DNA of 64,000 nt from Actinocrispum wychmicini (GTDB taxonomy: Bacteria; Actinomycetota; Actinomycetes; Mycobacteriales; Pseudonocardiaceae): positions 62,001 to 126,000 of the forward strand of contig NZ_SLWS01000020.1 in NCBI RefSeq assembly GCF_004345645.1, read 5' to 3'. Below, piece after piece: positions 1 to 9,575 of this stretch (its first letter is position 1; each line of letters starts with the position of its first letter). The notes beneath the pieces were generated by a model. It searched no databases, had not been told where the DNA came from, and saw only the letters and a program-made list of their open reading frames with translations. The position numbers and the translations under genes were made by a program.

Positions 1-759
1 CTCGCCGCAACCGACGACGGCGATCCCACCGTCCGCGAACGCGCCATCCGCCTGCTCGCCAAACACGGCGATCACCGCGCCGTCGGCCGATTGGCGTCGG
101 CATGCGACGGCCGACACGTCCGAATCGCGCTCACCGGACTCGTCCGACTGGCCGACGCCTCGGTCGTGCCCACTCTGGTGCACACCCTGCTGACCACCAC
201 CGACCGGCAGGCCCGCAAGCTCGCCGGACAAGCACTCGCCCACACCGGCACACGGACCTATCTGCCGACCCGGCATCCGAACCCACTTGTCCGTCGCGCC
301 GTCATCTGGGTCGTCGGCCAACGAGCAGACCCAAGCGACGCCCATGCGCTGATCACCGCGATGCAGGACGATGACGAACTGGTCCGAGCCCGTGCCGCAG
401 CCGCACTCGGGGGAATCACCGACACGACGACGCTCGCGAAAACAGTCGCGCCACTGACCCAGGCCCTAACCGACCCCAAACCACGGGTCCGTGCCAACGC
501 CGCGATCGCCCTGGGCCGAACGGCACCCGCCGAGCTACGCGACCGCCTCGCCGGTTCGCTCGCCGACCCGCACCCGGCCGTCCAAGCCGCCACCACCGCG
601 GCACTGCGACCACCCGCCGGCAATCGTCCACAACCAACCGAGCCTGCGCCCACCGTCGTCGGCGGTAGTGACATTTTGGATGAACCACCACGCGTGCCCG
701 CCCAGCCCAGTGGTTCCACTGGGCTGGGCAAAGAGTTGAGAGGAAACAAGCCCTCATGA
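1..759 (+). CDS. HEAT-repeat protein, 5' end outside the window
   Basis: The frame is open from base 1 to the TGA at 757-759, so the gene begins upstream; the TTG at 91 is internal. The protein is a run of short helical repeats of HEAT / PBS-lyase type. Repeating cores such as DPTVRERAIRLLAKHGD, HPNPLVRRAVIWVVG, DDELVRARAAAALGG and KPRVRANAAIALGR recur about every 30 residues with Asp-Pro/Val-Arg-Ala spacing. The last 50 residues are Pro-rich and unstructured-looking. HEAT solenoids are protein-binding scaffolds; no catalytic domain is visible in the part present. No partner gene is visible downstream, because decayed DNA follows. Confidence 0.75.
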   Translation, partial: LAATDDGDPTVRERAIRLLAKHGDHRAVGRLASACDGRHVRIALTGLVRLADASVVPTLVHTLLTTTDRQARKLAGQALAHTGTRTYLPTRHPNPLVRRAVIWVVGQRADPSDAHALITAMQDDDELVRARAAAALGGITDTTTLAKTVAPLTQALTDPKPRVRANAAIALGRTAPAELRDRLAGSLADPHPAVQAATTAALRPPAGNRPQPTEPAPTVVGGSDILDEPPRVPAQPSGSTGLGKELRGNKPS

Positions 760-957
760 TCAGCACACCGCGGACAGCAGCCTGTGGACTTCGACACCTA
801 CGGGGCATACGGGGGGTGCCGAGGCCGTCGAAGACACCGGCCGGCAAGCCGCTTGGCCGACCGGCACCGGCCTTCCCGAACAGAATCACCGCGAACGACA
901 CCGAGCCTGGCCGCTACCACCTCTACGCCGCCAGGCCGTGGCCCGTTCTGCCACCGG

Positions 958-1140
958 AGCACGATTGTCCGCGCCCTCAAGGGACTGGAGAACGTGATCT
1001 CGATAGCCCTGCTGGACCCCATGCGCGACGGCCGGGGCTGGGCCTTCCGCGAGGGCGAGGGCCACGGCCTGGACGAGGTGAACGGCTTCGCGTTCCTCAG
1101 CGAGGCTTACCAGGCGACCATGCCCGGCTTCGACGGATAA
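958..1140 (+). pseudogene. Fragment of a Xi-class GST / glutathionyl-hydroquinone reductase-like gene
   Basis: About 60 codons ending at the TAA at 1138-1140 read STIVRALKGLENVISIALLD, then GWAFREG, HGLDEVNGFAFLSEAY and MPGFDG. This matches the segment of Xi-class glutathione transferases just after the CPWAHR active-site motif, with the LKGLE and DPVNGF-type signatures. The active-site motif itself is absent upstream, and the frame stops where the family continues with its substrate-binding half. Only an internal slice of the gene remains. The stretches 760-957 and 1141-1392 around it show no further convincing coding signal. Confidence 0.5.
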
Positions 1141-1392
1141 GGCTCCGGCACGACCAACGATCTCCTTCAACAAGATCGCCAACCGTATCTCTCCCAACCT
1201 CCGTGCCCGTCAAACTGGGCAACATCACCGTACCGCCTCGAAGAACCGACCTCCATCAACCTGTTCAACCGGCAATGGCGATCCCGATTTGACTCGCGTG
1301 GGCGACGCCGACGCAGTACCAACCGTCGCGTTTGTTGCGGCAGTCGAAGTTACATTGCCGATACGCCGTCGGCTAACACAACGCAACAAGCT

Positions 1393-4300
1393 CTATCCCG
1401 TAAGGTCGATAGGGATATTAGTGTCACAATTGTTTAGGCTGCGAAGAGTCACACGTTCATCAGTGACTCCATCAAAGAGGAACAACTCTTTGCGTCGACA
1501 ATCGTCGCAGTCAAGCACTCGTGCGAAACACTTGAAGGAAATCGGCGGTGCCAACTCTGACCAGACGTGGATACGGTCGGGGTGCAGGGGGTCGGCTACG
1601 TCCCGTTCGAACCGTTCCCAGTCCGGGTGGCTGGCGACCAGACGATAGCCGACAAGCCTGAAGCCTTCACCTTCACCGAGGTATAGACATTGCTCGACAA
1701 ACTCCCAGCGGGTGGTGGCAAACCATCCGACCAGGTCCAGGCAGGTCATCACGTCCTGCTCCACAACGACAACCTCGTCCTCGATCGCGCGGTCAGTCAT
1801 GGCCCCGTGGGCGTGCGCCGGGTCGTTGCGAGCTCTACACAGCGACTCCAGCAGCGCCCCTAGACCTCCCGGGTCAAATGCGACCCTGTTCAGTTCGGGC
1901 AGCTCAGGAATCTCGCCATCAGCCTTCAGGTTCCTGAGCACCGTAAGCCACGAGTTGAACGATGCGCCACGGTCAAAGCTCTTCTTGAGGTTGTTACTAA
2001 AGACGCCTTGCCTACGGACTCGAATGACGAGCGCGAATAGTCCAAGCACTCTCGTGATGCCTTCGGCAAGGCGTAGGATTCGCTCTCTGCGCGCGGTAGC
2101 GCCCTGCGCGAGGCGATACTGGCGAGCCAGCACAGCAACGTGGAACGGATAATTCCACTCGGCACGCCAGAAAGGATCCTCCAGAGGCTGAAGTACCTGG
2201 TTGAGTAGGTGCGCCTGGGATGCTGTCGTTACCGCAATCCCCTTCAGTGCCTCCAGATCGGCTACGTCCGTACGGAACACGTTGGGCAGTAGTGTGCGTG
2301 TGACTTGATCGATAGTCCGCCTACCTTGATTCAAGGAGGCGATCAGGGCTGCAATCTCATCGTCCCGTAGTGCGACTGTAGGAGTAGGCAGGCTATCAGG
2401 GAGAGAAAAACCGCCTGACCATCCAGTGATTTGGCCCGCGTTGAGCCACTCAGCGAGCGTCCCTGCATGAACACCGCCACGTGGCCGTAGAACGGTGAGT
2501 TTCGTAAGCGCCTCTCCAAAGTCCGGAGGAAGATGGCGCCACCGGTTGAACGAGCCCACGACGTCTCCACCATGACACAGCGCAAGATTATCCTGGCCAT
2601 CTGCAGTTGCATCGAGATCGCCAGCGAAGTCGACGGAATCAAGATCCTGAGCACTCAGTAGAGGAAAGACCTGCTCCTGACCGTACCTGCGTGATCGAGA
2701 CCGGATCTGGTCAACCATCTCGTTAAGTGGACGTGTAGGCCCTTCCCATTTGGCTACTAGGAACGGCTGACGGGGGAAAGTATATCCCGTTACCGTTCGG
2801 TCCCAATCGATCCATGCACCTTCGCCGAGCGCCTTCTTGAAGCGAGCGGCGACACTCTCCTTTGTATCGATCAATGGCAGGTCGACTGTCTTACGCAAGT
2901 CCGGATCGGGTGTCCGCTCACCGCTCCGCGACAACCGAGGTGATGCATCGAGAGCTCGGACGGTAAAGGCTCGAAGAATCGCTTTGCTCAGCGACGGGCG
3001 CGCATCGAGTTCTCGGACGAGTTCAGCCACAGTGACGCGAAGTTTCCGGTCATCGTCGTGAGTTTGGCCAACCAAACCGCGAAGTCTATCCATCAGACGT
3101 CCACGGACGCCTGGTTCCAGCGCACCGACAACCTTGGTCTTCCCTACCAGCTCGACCGTATGATTGTTGATCTCCCACCGTACCCGAAGCGGTCGTTCGA
3201 TGACGATTCGTTGCTTGCCAAGCTTACTGTTCGACATGATTTGGGATCGATCCTCGTCCGCAAACCGCCGATAGAGGCCCAGGATGCCCTGAATGTCTTC
3301 TCCGGACAACATTCGACGCTTATAGTTCAACCGCTTACGCAAAGGGGTGTGCATCTCCTGAGCGTTGATCATCTGTATTTTTCCACGCCTAGAAGACTCC
3401 TTGCGGTTAGTCAAGATTAGCAGGTATGACCCGACAGCACTGCCAGAGAGAAGACCTTCCGGCAATGCGATGACCGCTTCGACGTAATCAGACTCGATCA
3501 GCCACTGTCTAATTTGCGCCTCACCGGAGTTCACGTGGCCAGCGAACAAAGGTGATCCGTTGATTAGCGCGACAGCTCGCCCACCCCCAGAGGTAGCTGG
3601 CGTCATGTGGCCCATGAGATCCTGAATATGAAGCAAGGCGCTGTCGGTAGTGCGAGGCAATCCGTGCCGGAACCGCCCTTTGGGCTCATACTTGACATAG
3701 TCCTTTATTCCACGCCATGAAGCGCCAAACGGGATATGTGTGACGAGGTAGTCGAATGACCCGGTGAACTCTTGACGTAAGACATTTCCGAGCTTTACTC
3801 CCCCGAATGGCACCCCTTGTAACAGGAAGGACGACTTGGCTAGCGCGTAGGCGAAGCCATCTGCCTCGTAACCATTAAGATCGACACCCAATTTAGGAGA
3901 AATCTGGTTTATATGCGCATTCAACTTAAGTAGCACTTGCCCATTGCGGCAGCATGGATCCATGACGGACACTATCGAGGAACTGTCAGACAACTCGATC
4001 GAATCCTGATCGACCAGCACGTGCGCCATCAGGCTCGCTATGTCAAGCGGGGTCGGATCCGCGTTGCCGCTCTCACCGAACCTGCGGATCAAGTCATCAA
4101 ACAGATACCCCATCGAAAATTCGTCAAAGGCAGACTCGGAAAGGTCGATGCTAGCAAAACTCTGACACACTCCGTATAGCAGGCCAGCAGCATCCAACCG
4201 AGACACGATGAGCCTGAAGCCAAAGCCGTCGATCACTTCACGCACATTAGGAGAGAATCCATCCACGAAGTGCATAAGATTCTCCCTGACGCGTGACGGG

Positions 4301-4551
4301 TCAGAGAGAAGGGAAGAAAAATCGAACGGACTGGTGTTATAGAAGTCGAAGCCGGTAAAACCATCGGGCACACTCTGATTTTCCCTCAAGTGGTCATGAA
4401 CCGCTTCTCTGGTAGACGCCAGCATGGAGTCCAAGCGGCGTAGGAAGACGAACGGCAGGATAACTCTGTCGTACTCGCCGACCGCAAACGTGCCGCGGAG
4501 CTGGTCAGCAGCCAGCCAGATATGATGCTGGAAGCGGGTCAGGCTGTCCAC
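1393..4551 (-). CDS. Type I MTase (HsdM)-like protein with specificity-like and HEPN-like C-terminal regions
   Basis: This 1052-residue protein opens like HsdM of type I restriction systems. A helical N-terminal region carries the HsdM phrase ILPFVFLRRLD (31-41), followed by a Rossmann methylase core. The SAM motif is DPCCRNG (198-204) rather than DPxCGxG. The catalytic NPPF motif is replaced by THIPFG (271-276), so the amino-methylase chemistry may be lost. Residues of about 600-780 contain a GDVV...LRPRGGV...LAEWLN stretch that resembles an HsdS target-recognition half. Near the C-terminus is RNDPAH (908-913), the RNxxxH form of a HEPN ribonuclease motif, followed by a CxxC (CDDC). No hsdR or hsdS gene lies nearby. 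The gene is visibly less G+C-rich than its surroundings, suggesting transfer. A single-gene defence protein is the inference; plain HsdM is the alternative. Confidence 0.65.
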   Translation of the reverse strand: MDSLTRFQHHIWLAADQLRGTFAVGEYDRVILPFVFLRRLDSMLASTREAVHDHLRENQSVPDGFTGFDFYNTSPFDFSSLLSDPSRVRENLMHFVDGFSPNVREVIDGFGFRLIVSRLDAAGLLYGVCQSFASIDLSESAFDEFSMGYLFDDLIRRFGESGNADPTPLDIASLMAHVLVDQDSIELSDSSSIVSVMDPCCRNGQVLLKLNAHINQISPKLGVDLNGYEADGFAYALAKSSFLLQGVPFGGVKLGNVLRQEFTGSFDYLVTHIPFGASWRGIKDYVKYEPKGRFRHGLPRTTDSALLHIQDLMGHMTPATSGGGRAVALINGSPLFAGHVNSGEAQIRQWLIESDYVEAVIALPEGLLSGSAVGSYLLILTNRKESSRRGKIQMINAQEMHTPLRKRLNYKRRMLSGEDIQGILGLYRRFADEDRSQIMSNSKLGKQRIVIERPLRVRWEINNHTVELVGKTKVVGALEPGVRGRLMDRLRGLVGQTHDDDRKLRVTVAELVRELDARPSLSKAILRAFTVRALDASPRLSRSGERTPDPDLRKTVDLPLIDTKESVAARFKKALGEGAWIDWDRTVTGYTFPRQPFLVAKWEGPTRPLNEMVDQIRSRSRRYGQEQVFPLLSAQDLDSVDFAGDLDATADGQDNLALCHGGDVVGSFNRWRHLPPDFGEALTKLTVLRPRGGVHAGTLAEWLNAGQITGWSGGFSLPDSLPTPTVALRDDEIAALIASLNQGRRTIDQVTRTLLPNVFRTDVADLEALKGIAVTTASQAHLLNQVLQPLEDPFWRAEWNYPFHVAVLARQYRLAQGATARRERILRLAEGITRVLGLFALVIRVRRQGVFSNNLKKSFDRGASFNSWLTVLRNLKADGEIPELPELNRVAFDPGGLGALLESLCRARNDPAHAHGAMTDRAIEDEVVVVEQDVMTCLDLVGWFATTRWEFVEQCLYLGEGEGFRLVGYRLVASHPDWERFERDVADPLHPDRIHVWSELAPPISFKCFARVLDCDDCRRKELFLFDGVTDERVTLRSLNNCDTNIPIDLTG

Positions 4552-5232
4552 TCGTCCCCCTAGACGTTACTAACAAGAGCGCTTAGGTTTACCACGCCGT
4601 GTTGCGCATGCTGGATGACGTCCACGCTGACCGAACTCACGCCTCGTAGCACGTCAGACTCGACCCTGAAATGATCACCGTGGGTCCCGTGCAGGTATGC
4701 AACCCGGCACCGGTTCGGTACGCAGAGGCCCGATCGAGTTGTGGGAACTGCCGGATGAGCAGCGTCGCCGATGGGAGTACACACCACACCAGCACGGAGG
4801 TCGCTGGCCTTCGGGATGACGGTCGACCAGGTCGTCGACATACTCTGTGCGATTCGGAATCACGACCGCACCGACCGGGCAAAGTAAGCGTTCAGCACGG
4901 CTGGCCCAGTCTTGCTGGACGTGCTGACCAACCGGACAAAGATACCCGTGCCACCCAAGCTCACCATCGTCTAAGGCTGGGGCTTCGCCATCGCCAAGCT
5001 CAAAGAACTCCTGCGCAGCCCCGGGAGAGACAAACCTGCCCCGGAGTGTCGTCGCCCTGAGTCCCGTCGTTGAGTGATCCGTGAGCTGTCCAGCGGTTGC
5101 AATCCCTTCCGAACAGGTGTTCGATTCACCTGTCAGTAGTTCCTGACCTGCGCGAAGTAGGCCCCGGATCAACGACACCCTAAGGGGCACCCTCTGCGCA
5201 GAGCCTGGCGGCCGCTAGGAGAGGATCGCGCC
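4552..5232. other. Intergenic stretch without a recognisable gene
   Basis: Short open frames exist on both strands, but none shows domain phrases or actinomycete codon bias. A stem-loop reading ACAGGTGTTCGATTCACCTGT at about 5114-5134 looks like a tRNA T-arm, but no complete cloverleaf can be drawn. The last 15 bases carry the ribosome binding site AGGAGAGG of the next gene. Confidence 0.4.
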
Positions 5233-5910
5233 GTGGCGACTGACCCGTGTACTCCAGTCCCGCTGTCACGGGCGGAGGTTTCAGTGTCGGTGTCGCCATC
5301 CGCCGTCCCGGTCCAGTCCGGTTCCGCCTTCGTCGTGCCCGGCGAGGACCTGGCTGCCGCCAAGATGCGCCTGTTCGATACGGCCGTCGTGATGGTCCAT
5401 CGGCTCGATGCGGTGGAGCATCGCCGTCGAGGCGAGTTGGGCCTCGGCCAACTGACGTCGCTGGAGTTGATCGACGTGTTGATGGACTTGCCAGCTGACG
5501 TGCCGGTGCCGCAGCGTTCGCTGGACGTGACCAGCTTGCATCAGCTTCGACGCTGCCAACCTGGGGTAGTCGAGTTCACGGGCGCACAAGTGGTACGTCG
5601 CGTTGTTCCCGCAGTCATGCCGATCATGGCAGTCGTGTACGCGAAGAAGTGGGACGACGGATTGATTCGAGCTTCTCGATTCGCGTCCTACTGCCAGCGC
5701 ACGGTCGTGGTGCCCGACCTTCCCGAGAACGCTGATGAAGCACTCGCCGAGGCGTCCTGGTACGGAATCGGTGTTGCCGTCGGCCCCAAGGCCGCTCCAG
5801 TGACGGTTCTTCAACCAGAGGTGTTCGCCGAGTGGCGCCCCACTCCGGCATGGTGGCGCTTCGCCGAAGTCGCGTACGGACAGCTCCTACCAGCGCAAGT
5901 GCCTGGCTAA
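5233..5910 (+). CDS. Hypothetical protein, 225 aa
   Basis: The GTG start is preceded at a normal distance by AGGAGAGG (about 5217-5224), which supports both the start and a real gene. I do not recognise the family. The protein begins with a Ser/Pro/Val-rich segment of about 35 residues without a clear signal peptide. A mixed alpha/beta body follows, with the phrase GELGLGQLTSLELIDVLMDL and a Trp-rich tail (WRPTPAWWRFAEVAYGQLL). It ends 3 bp from the stop of the opposite-strand gene, so the two converge. No function is proposed. Confidence 0.5.
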   Translation: MATDPCTPVPLSRAEVSVSVSPSAVPVQSGSAFVVPGEDLAAAKMRLFDTAVVMVHRLDAVEHRRRGELGLGQLTSLELIDVLMDLPADVPVPQRSLDVTSLHQLRRCQPGVVEFTGAQVVRRVVPAVMPIMAVVYAKKWDDGLIRASRFASYCQRTVVVPDLPENADEALAEASWYGIGVAVGPKAAPVTVLQPEVFAEWRPTPAWWRFAEVAYGQLLPAQVPG

Positions 5911-5912
5911 CG

Positions 5913-7094
5913 TCAGGAGTCAGGCCACGCGGGGAGAGTCGCCCATACCTCGACCGGTTTCTGCGGTTTGAGCGGTTCCTTCCGCTGCAGCCTGTGGGTA
6001 ATGAACTGGTGCTCTTGGAGGGAACTGGCGCACAGCGTCCGCCAGAACTCCGCCCGGTCCTTCATCGTCGGTTTCTCAAGCATGTAGCCGGCCCACTGTT
6101 CCCATACGGCGACCGCATGGGCGTGGGCCTCGTTCTGATGTGTTCTTCTGAGGAACCGAGTCAGCTGTTGTTCGTCACAGACTGCGCAGCCGCACCGTGG
6201 GCCCGGCCGGGCACCGTACAGATCTGCGATCTTGCTGCCCTTCCACCAACACACCAGCTCTGGGAACAGCACGCTGGGTGACTGATCTTTTATTCGCGCC
6301 AAAGACTTTTCTTCAGGGTTGATAGTGTGCCGAACCGTTCCTCCGGTACCGATCGCGCCAGCGAACGCGCCGTGTGCCACGAGATCGAGCGCGTTGAAGT
6401 CGGTCCGTAACGGCATGAGATCCACTGTGGCAGCCAGTGTTCGCAAGTTCGGGATGATCCGTGCCGTGTCCTGGGCGAGCGGGTCGTATTGCCTCCCCAG
6501 CACGAGCCCGACGGGACAGTCCGCGTCGGCCAGGATCGCCGTGGTCTGCCGGATGAAGGCTCGGCCCAGCAGGGAGACATCCAAGGGAACGACGAAGATG
6601 ACATCCGTTCGACGGAGCTGTTTCACCTGGCCGACAGCCGCCTTCAGCGCGTCGGTGTCACCCGCGGGTATATATCCGGTCGGGGTGAGTGCGGCAGCCC
6701 CGCCCGCCACCAACTGCTGATCGAGCACGTCGTCCAGGCTCATCGGCAGCAACTGGTTCTTAGGCAGCTGGAACGGTGCGTCCACTGTGGCCGTGTACGT
6801 CTCGTACGCCGCTGGATCCCACAGGGCTACGCCCTCATAGTTCGCATCGTCCAGCGACTGCATCCGATCCTTGGCCTTCGCGCCGGCGAGAACGAAACCG
6901 CTCCGCTCGGTGCTGACATAAGGACGCAGGAACGGCACCTGATTCGGCCGGGCGTAGACGAGGATCCGATTGAGCAACGCCCCCACTCTGCCTGCCGGAC
7001 GTTCCGGGCAAGCCCGCCCCGCGAGCGTTTTCAAACGGCCGGCGAACTCGGACTCGCCCGCGGACGCGGCGCGTCCACCGTGCAGATCAGTCAT
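5913..7094 (-). CDS. Putative TIM-barrel protein with TGT-like zinc motif, partner of ImmA/IrrE gene
   Basis: This 393-residue protein has the signature RCGCAVC followed within 20 residues by several His (THQNEAHAH). This has the form of the CxCxxC...H zinc site that ends the barrel of tRNA-guanine transglycosylases. Upstream segments with alternating beta/alpha character (VIFVVPLDVSLLG, CPVGLVLG, DLMPLRTD, LVAHGAFAGAIGTGG) would fit a TIM barrel. The overall sequence is far from canonical Tgt. Its ATG overlaps the end of the preceding XRE-ImmA/IrrE gene by 8 bp, so the two are translationally coupled and probably act together. A nucleic-acid base-exchange or sensing role is inference; the family assignment is tentative. 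Confidence 0.5.
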   Translation of the reverse strand: MTDLHGGRAASAGESEFAGRLKTLAGRACPERPAGRVGALLNRILVYARPNQVPFLRPYVSTERSGFVLAGAKAKDRMQSLDDANYEGVALWDPAAYETYTATVDAPFQLPKNQLLPMSLDDVLDQQLVAGGAAALTPTGYIPAGDTDALKAAVGQVKQLRRTDVIFVVPLDVSLLGRAFIRQTTAILADADCPVGLVLGRQYDPLAQDTARIIPNLRTLAATVDLMPLRTDFNALDLVAHGAFAGAIGTGGTVRHTINPEEKSLARIKDQSPSVLFPELVCWWKGSKIADLYGARPGPRCGCAVCDEQQLTRFLRRTHQNEAHAHAVAVWEQWAGYMLEKPTMKDRAEFWRTLCASSLQEHQFITHRLQRKEPLKPQKPVEVWATLPAWPDS

Positions 7095-8181
7095 CGGTCA
7101 CCGCCAGCAAGTCGTCACCAAGCAGACGTCGGAGGTTGCCTGAGGTCGTCCCGGCAAGCCGGGCGGCGTTGTCGACACCTCCAGCGTTCCGAACAGCGGC
7201 GGCAACAACCACGGGAACGAACTGCACCGGCTCGGGACGCAGCGGCTCGGGCTCACTGGTACGCCAGCCCAACGCGGACATCTGGGAATTGATACTGCGA
7301 TACCGCCCGTCAGTGATGACCGCGAGGTCGACCGCACGACGCAACAAGGCCGCGGCAGACATCCGCCAGTGCGCCTTGAGCTGCAACAAACGCGCCGGGG
7401 TGATCGGCGCGGTCGTAAGGTGAGCGCGAACCTGCTTCGCAGGGGCCAGCAGTTCGCTGGCGAACGCCTGCGCCATCTCCTCAGCGTCCATGTCCGGTGC
7501 CGGAGCACACGCGACATGCCCGAGTTCATGCGCAAGCGTGAACCGCCGCCGATCGACCGGCGCGTCGATGTTGATCACGAAAACCGGCGGCTCGCCCGGT
7601 GGATGCAGGCTCGTCGCATCCACCTCTCGTCCACCCAGCGACATCGGGACAACCAGAGCTCCCACTCGCTCTGCCACTTCGGTCATCGAGTCGATCGGGC
7701 CGTCCGGCAGCTTCAACGCACGTCGCAACGCACGTGCGGCATCTTCAGGCCCATCGACGCCGCCGACCTGCAGTGGCGTCAAGGTGAACTCCGGCAGCGG
7801 CACACTCGCAACATCGGCGAGCCGACGGACATACAAGCGCAGCAGATTGACCTGGGCGTGCAACCGCCGCAACGTGGAGGCCTTCGTCGACGCGCGATTG
7901 CGGTGGTACAGACAGCCGTCTCCCAGAGACCACAACTTCGCGTCACCAGCCAGCAGGTCCGGTGTCGACTCCAAGGCGAGCGCGAACAGGTCCAGCCTGT
8001 CCCCCGACACGGTCAAGACGCCCTTCTCAGCTCGAGAGACGTACCCCTGACTGATCTCCGGCTGAGCGCCGGACAACTGGGTAAGCCGCTCAGCCAACTG
8101 CTTCTGCGTCAGACCAAGCGCCTCACGAGCGGCGATCAACAGGTCAGGGTTGACGTCCAAGCCGGGCCGTCGAACCATCAT
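7087..8181 (-). CDS. XRE-family HTH protein with ImmA/IrrE-type metallopeptidase domain
   Basis: Residues 10-60 form a Cro/CI-type HTH (LIAAREALGLTQKQLAERL, then QGYVSRAEKG). The middle carries the zinc-protease signature FTLAHELGHVA (HExxH form) of the ImmA/IrrE family, followed by a helical region. Proteins of this build usually cleave or inactivate a repressor, or sense stress on phages and mobile elements. The C-terminal 80 residues (VPVVVAAAVRNAGGVDNAARLAGTTSGNLRRLL) look like a second small HTH. The start is the first ATG directly after a good promoter, with no Shine-Dalgarno, so a leaderless message is likely. The stop overlaps the start of the TGT-like gene. Confidence 0.8.
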   Translation of the reverse strand: MMVRRPGLDVNPDLLIAAREALGLTQKQLAERLTQLSGAQPEISQGYVSRAEKGVLTVSGDRLDLFALALESTPDLLAGDAKLWSLGDGCLYHRNRASTKASTLRRLHAQVNLLRLYVRRLADVASVPLPEFTLTPLQVGGVDGPEDAARALRRALKLPDGPIDSMTEVAERVGALVVPMSLGGREVDATSLHPPGEPPVFVINIDAPVDRRRFTLAHELGHVACAPAPDMDAEEMAQAFASELLAPAKQVRAHLTTAPITPARLLQLKAHWRMSAAALLRRAVDLAVITDGRYRSINSQMSALGWRTSEPEPLRPEPVQFVPVVVAAAVRNAGGVDNAARLAGTTSGNLRRLLGDDLLAVTDD

Positions 8182-8188
8182 GCAAGCA

Positions 8189-8217
8189 ATAATACGTCAA
8201 AATATTCCGACTGTCCA
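8189..8217 (-). promoter_or_regulatory. Promoter of the XRE-ImmA/IrrE operon, probably leaderless
   Basis: On the minus strand TGGACA (8217-8212) and TATTAT (8194-8189) are separated by exactly 17 bases. This is close to the housekeeping-sigma consensus. The ATG lies 7 bases after the -10 box, so transcription would begin at or next to the start codon. The local A/T richness stands out from the surrounding DNA. Confidence 0.6.
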
Positions 8218-8294
8218 CAGCCTGTGCACATCTCCCGACTCCCCTATGAGCTGACCGGCAGCATGCAGATCAAAGTGCATCCACTTGATGGCCG

Positions 8295-9392
8295 CTACCT
8301 CACGGCGCCAGCGCCACACACCGCCGCTCGATCTTCGTCCCGGATGGCTCGACACCAGTCGCGGGACTTGGCCGCACCGAGCCGCAACCGCTTGCGCAGG
8401 GTCTCGGCGGAGATAGGCCGGCCAGTCGCCGCCCAGTGTTCACGGTTAAGCCGTACCGCCTCGGAGAACTGCTCCCGATCGGCCCGTACTGCGGGCATCC
8501 GGGACGCCAACGCGGCATCGAGGTCAACCCGCGACGACGGCTCTGGCGCGGCATGAACCACAGCCTGCATCACGGCGCTGCCTGATTGGTCGCCGGACAC
8601 TGCCGGCACCGGCTCCGCTGAACTCAGAGCAGGATCGTGAAGCTCAACAGTGGTGCGAACCCACGCGCAGGCGTCGCTCACGTGAGTGCCCGTACGCAGC
8701 ATCCACACCACATCCGCCGGGACCTGTCGCCGCCAGCGCCGACCGTAACGCGTCCGAAGCAGGGCCATCGCCCGACGCAACTCCAACTCGGTGTCCACCG
8801 CCTGGCGATAGCTGGTCAGCTGCCACAACACCATCCGCCGCCACAACAACCAGGTCCGCCACGGCGCCAACACCCAACGAACCAACGGGATCGAATCGCG
8901 CAACGTGTTGTTGGCTCGGCCCATCCGCCGGAGTAGAACCGCACGTCCCGCCTCAACGATCGCCAGCAACATCAACGGCGCAGCCGAATGCAACCCAACA
9001 GCAATCCAGTCCGGCCAGCCACCAGCCGCATTCGCAGCAATCGTGCCAACCGACAGAACACGAACCAACTGGCGCAGCCACCCCACCGGCACACCAATCC
9101 AGGCCAACACCAAGTCGAGCACCACCACAGCGATCAAGCCACCATCGATACCCGCCGGCACCCACCCCGCCAACGGCACACCCCGCCGCGCAGCCAACTC
9201 CGACACCGTCACATACGAACCCGCCAACCCATAGCCAGCCACCACCAGCCCCAGAACCACCGACACCGCAACCGCCGTGAACTGTCCCAAACTCAACCGC
9301 CGCAAGTGGTCTCCAGTCGTGAGTTCGCGCGACGGAGCCACCGTTGCCGGGGCATCTCCAGTGGTCGCGGCTGCCGCTGTCATCACGCTCAT
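8295..9392 (-). CDS. DUF2637 membrane protein (mobile-element transfer/spread type)
   Basis: After a short N-terminus come three to four hydrophobic segments (TAVAVSVVLGLVVAGYGLAG, IDGGLIAVVVLDLVLAWIGV, VRVLSVGTIAANAAGGWPDW, HSAAPLMLLAIVEAGRAVLL). This matches DUF2637, the SpdB-like family of actinomycete integrative elements and plasmids. A cytosolic half of about 200 residues ends in an HTH-like segment (RPISAETLRKRLRLGAAKSRDW). I chose the ATG at 9392 because GGGGTGG precedes it; longer frames run back into the tRNA remnant. In such elements these proteins act at the membrane in conjugal spread. It sits beside a broken integrase and an att site, so it is probably a leftover of that element. 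Confidence 0.7.
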   Translation of the reverse strand: MSVMTAAAATTGDAPATVAPSRELTTGDHLRRLSLGQFTAVAVSVVLGLVVAGYGLAGSYVTVSELAARRGVPLAGWVPAGIDGGLIAVVVLDLVLAWIGVPVGWLRQLVRVLSVGTIAANAAGGWPDWIAVGLHSAAPLMLLAIVEAGRAVLLRRMGRANNTLRDSIPLVRWVLAPWRTWLLWRRMVLWQLTSYRQAVDTELELRRAMALLRTRYGRRWRRQVPADVVWMLRTGTHVSDACAWVRTTVELHDPALSSAEPVPAVSGDQSGSAVMQAVVHAAPEPSSRVDLDAALASRMPAVRADREQFSEAVRLNREHWAATGRPISAETLRKRLRLGAAKSRDWCRAIRDEDRAAVCGAGAVR

Positions 9393-9575
9393 CACAACCA
9401 CCCCAACGCAGCTGGACGGTCCGATAGAATCCGGCATGTGCGAGCCCGAGGAGAGCCCGAGAGGACCGAAACAGCACGACACCAAGCGACACGACCCGGC
9501 AAGCCACAATGGACTCGACGTGCAGAAACACTGCAGGGCAACATTATTCGGCACCACCCGGCACGGTCTCGGGTC

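Noticed and set aside
5085..5160. Possible tRNA gene (T-arm-like ACAGGTGTTCGATTCACCTGT)
   Set aside because: No matching acceptor strand, D-arm or anticodon arm can be paired around it; it is more likely a chance hairpin or an old att remnant.
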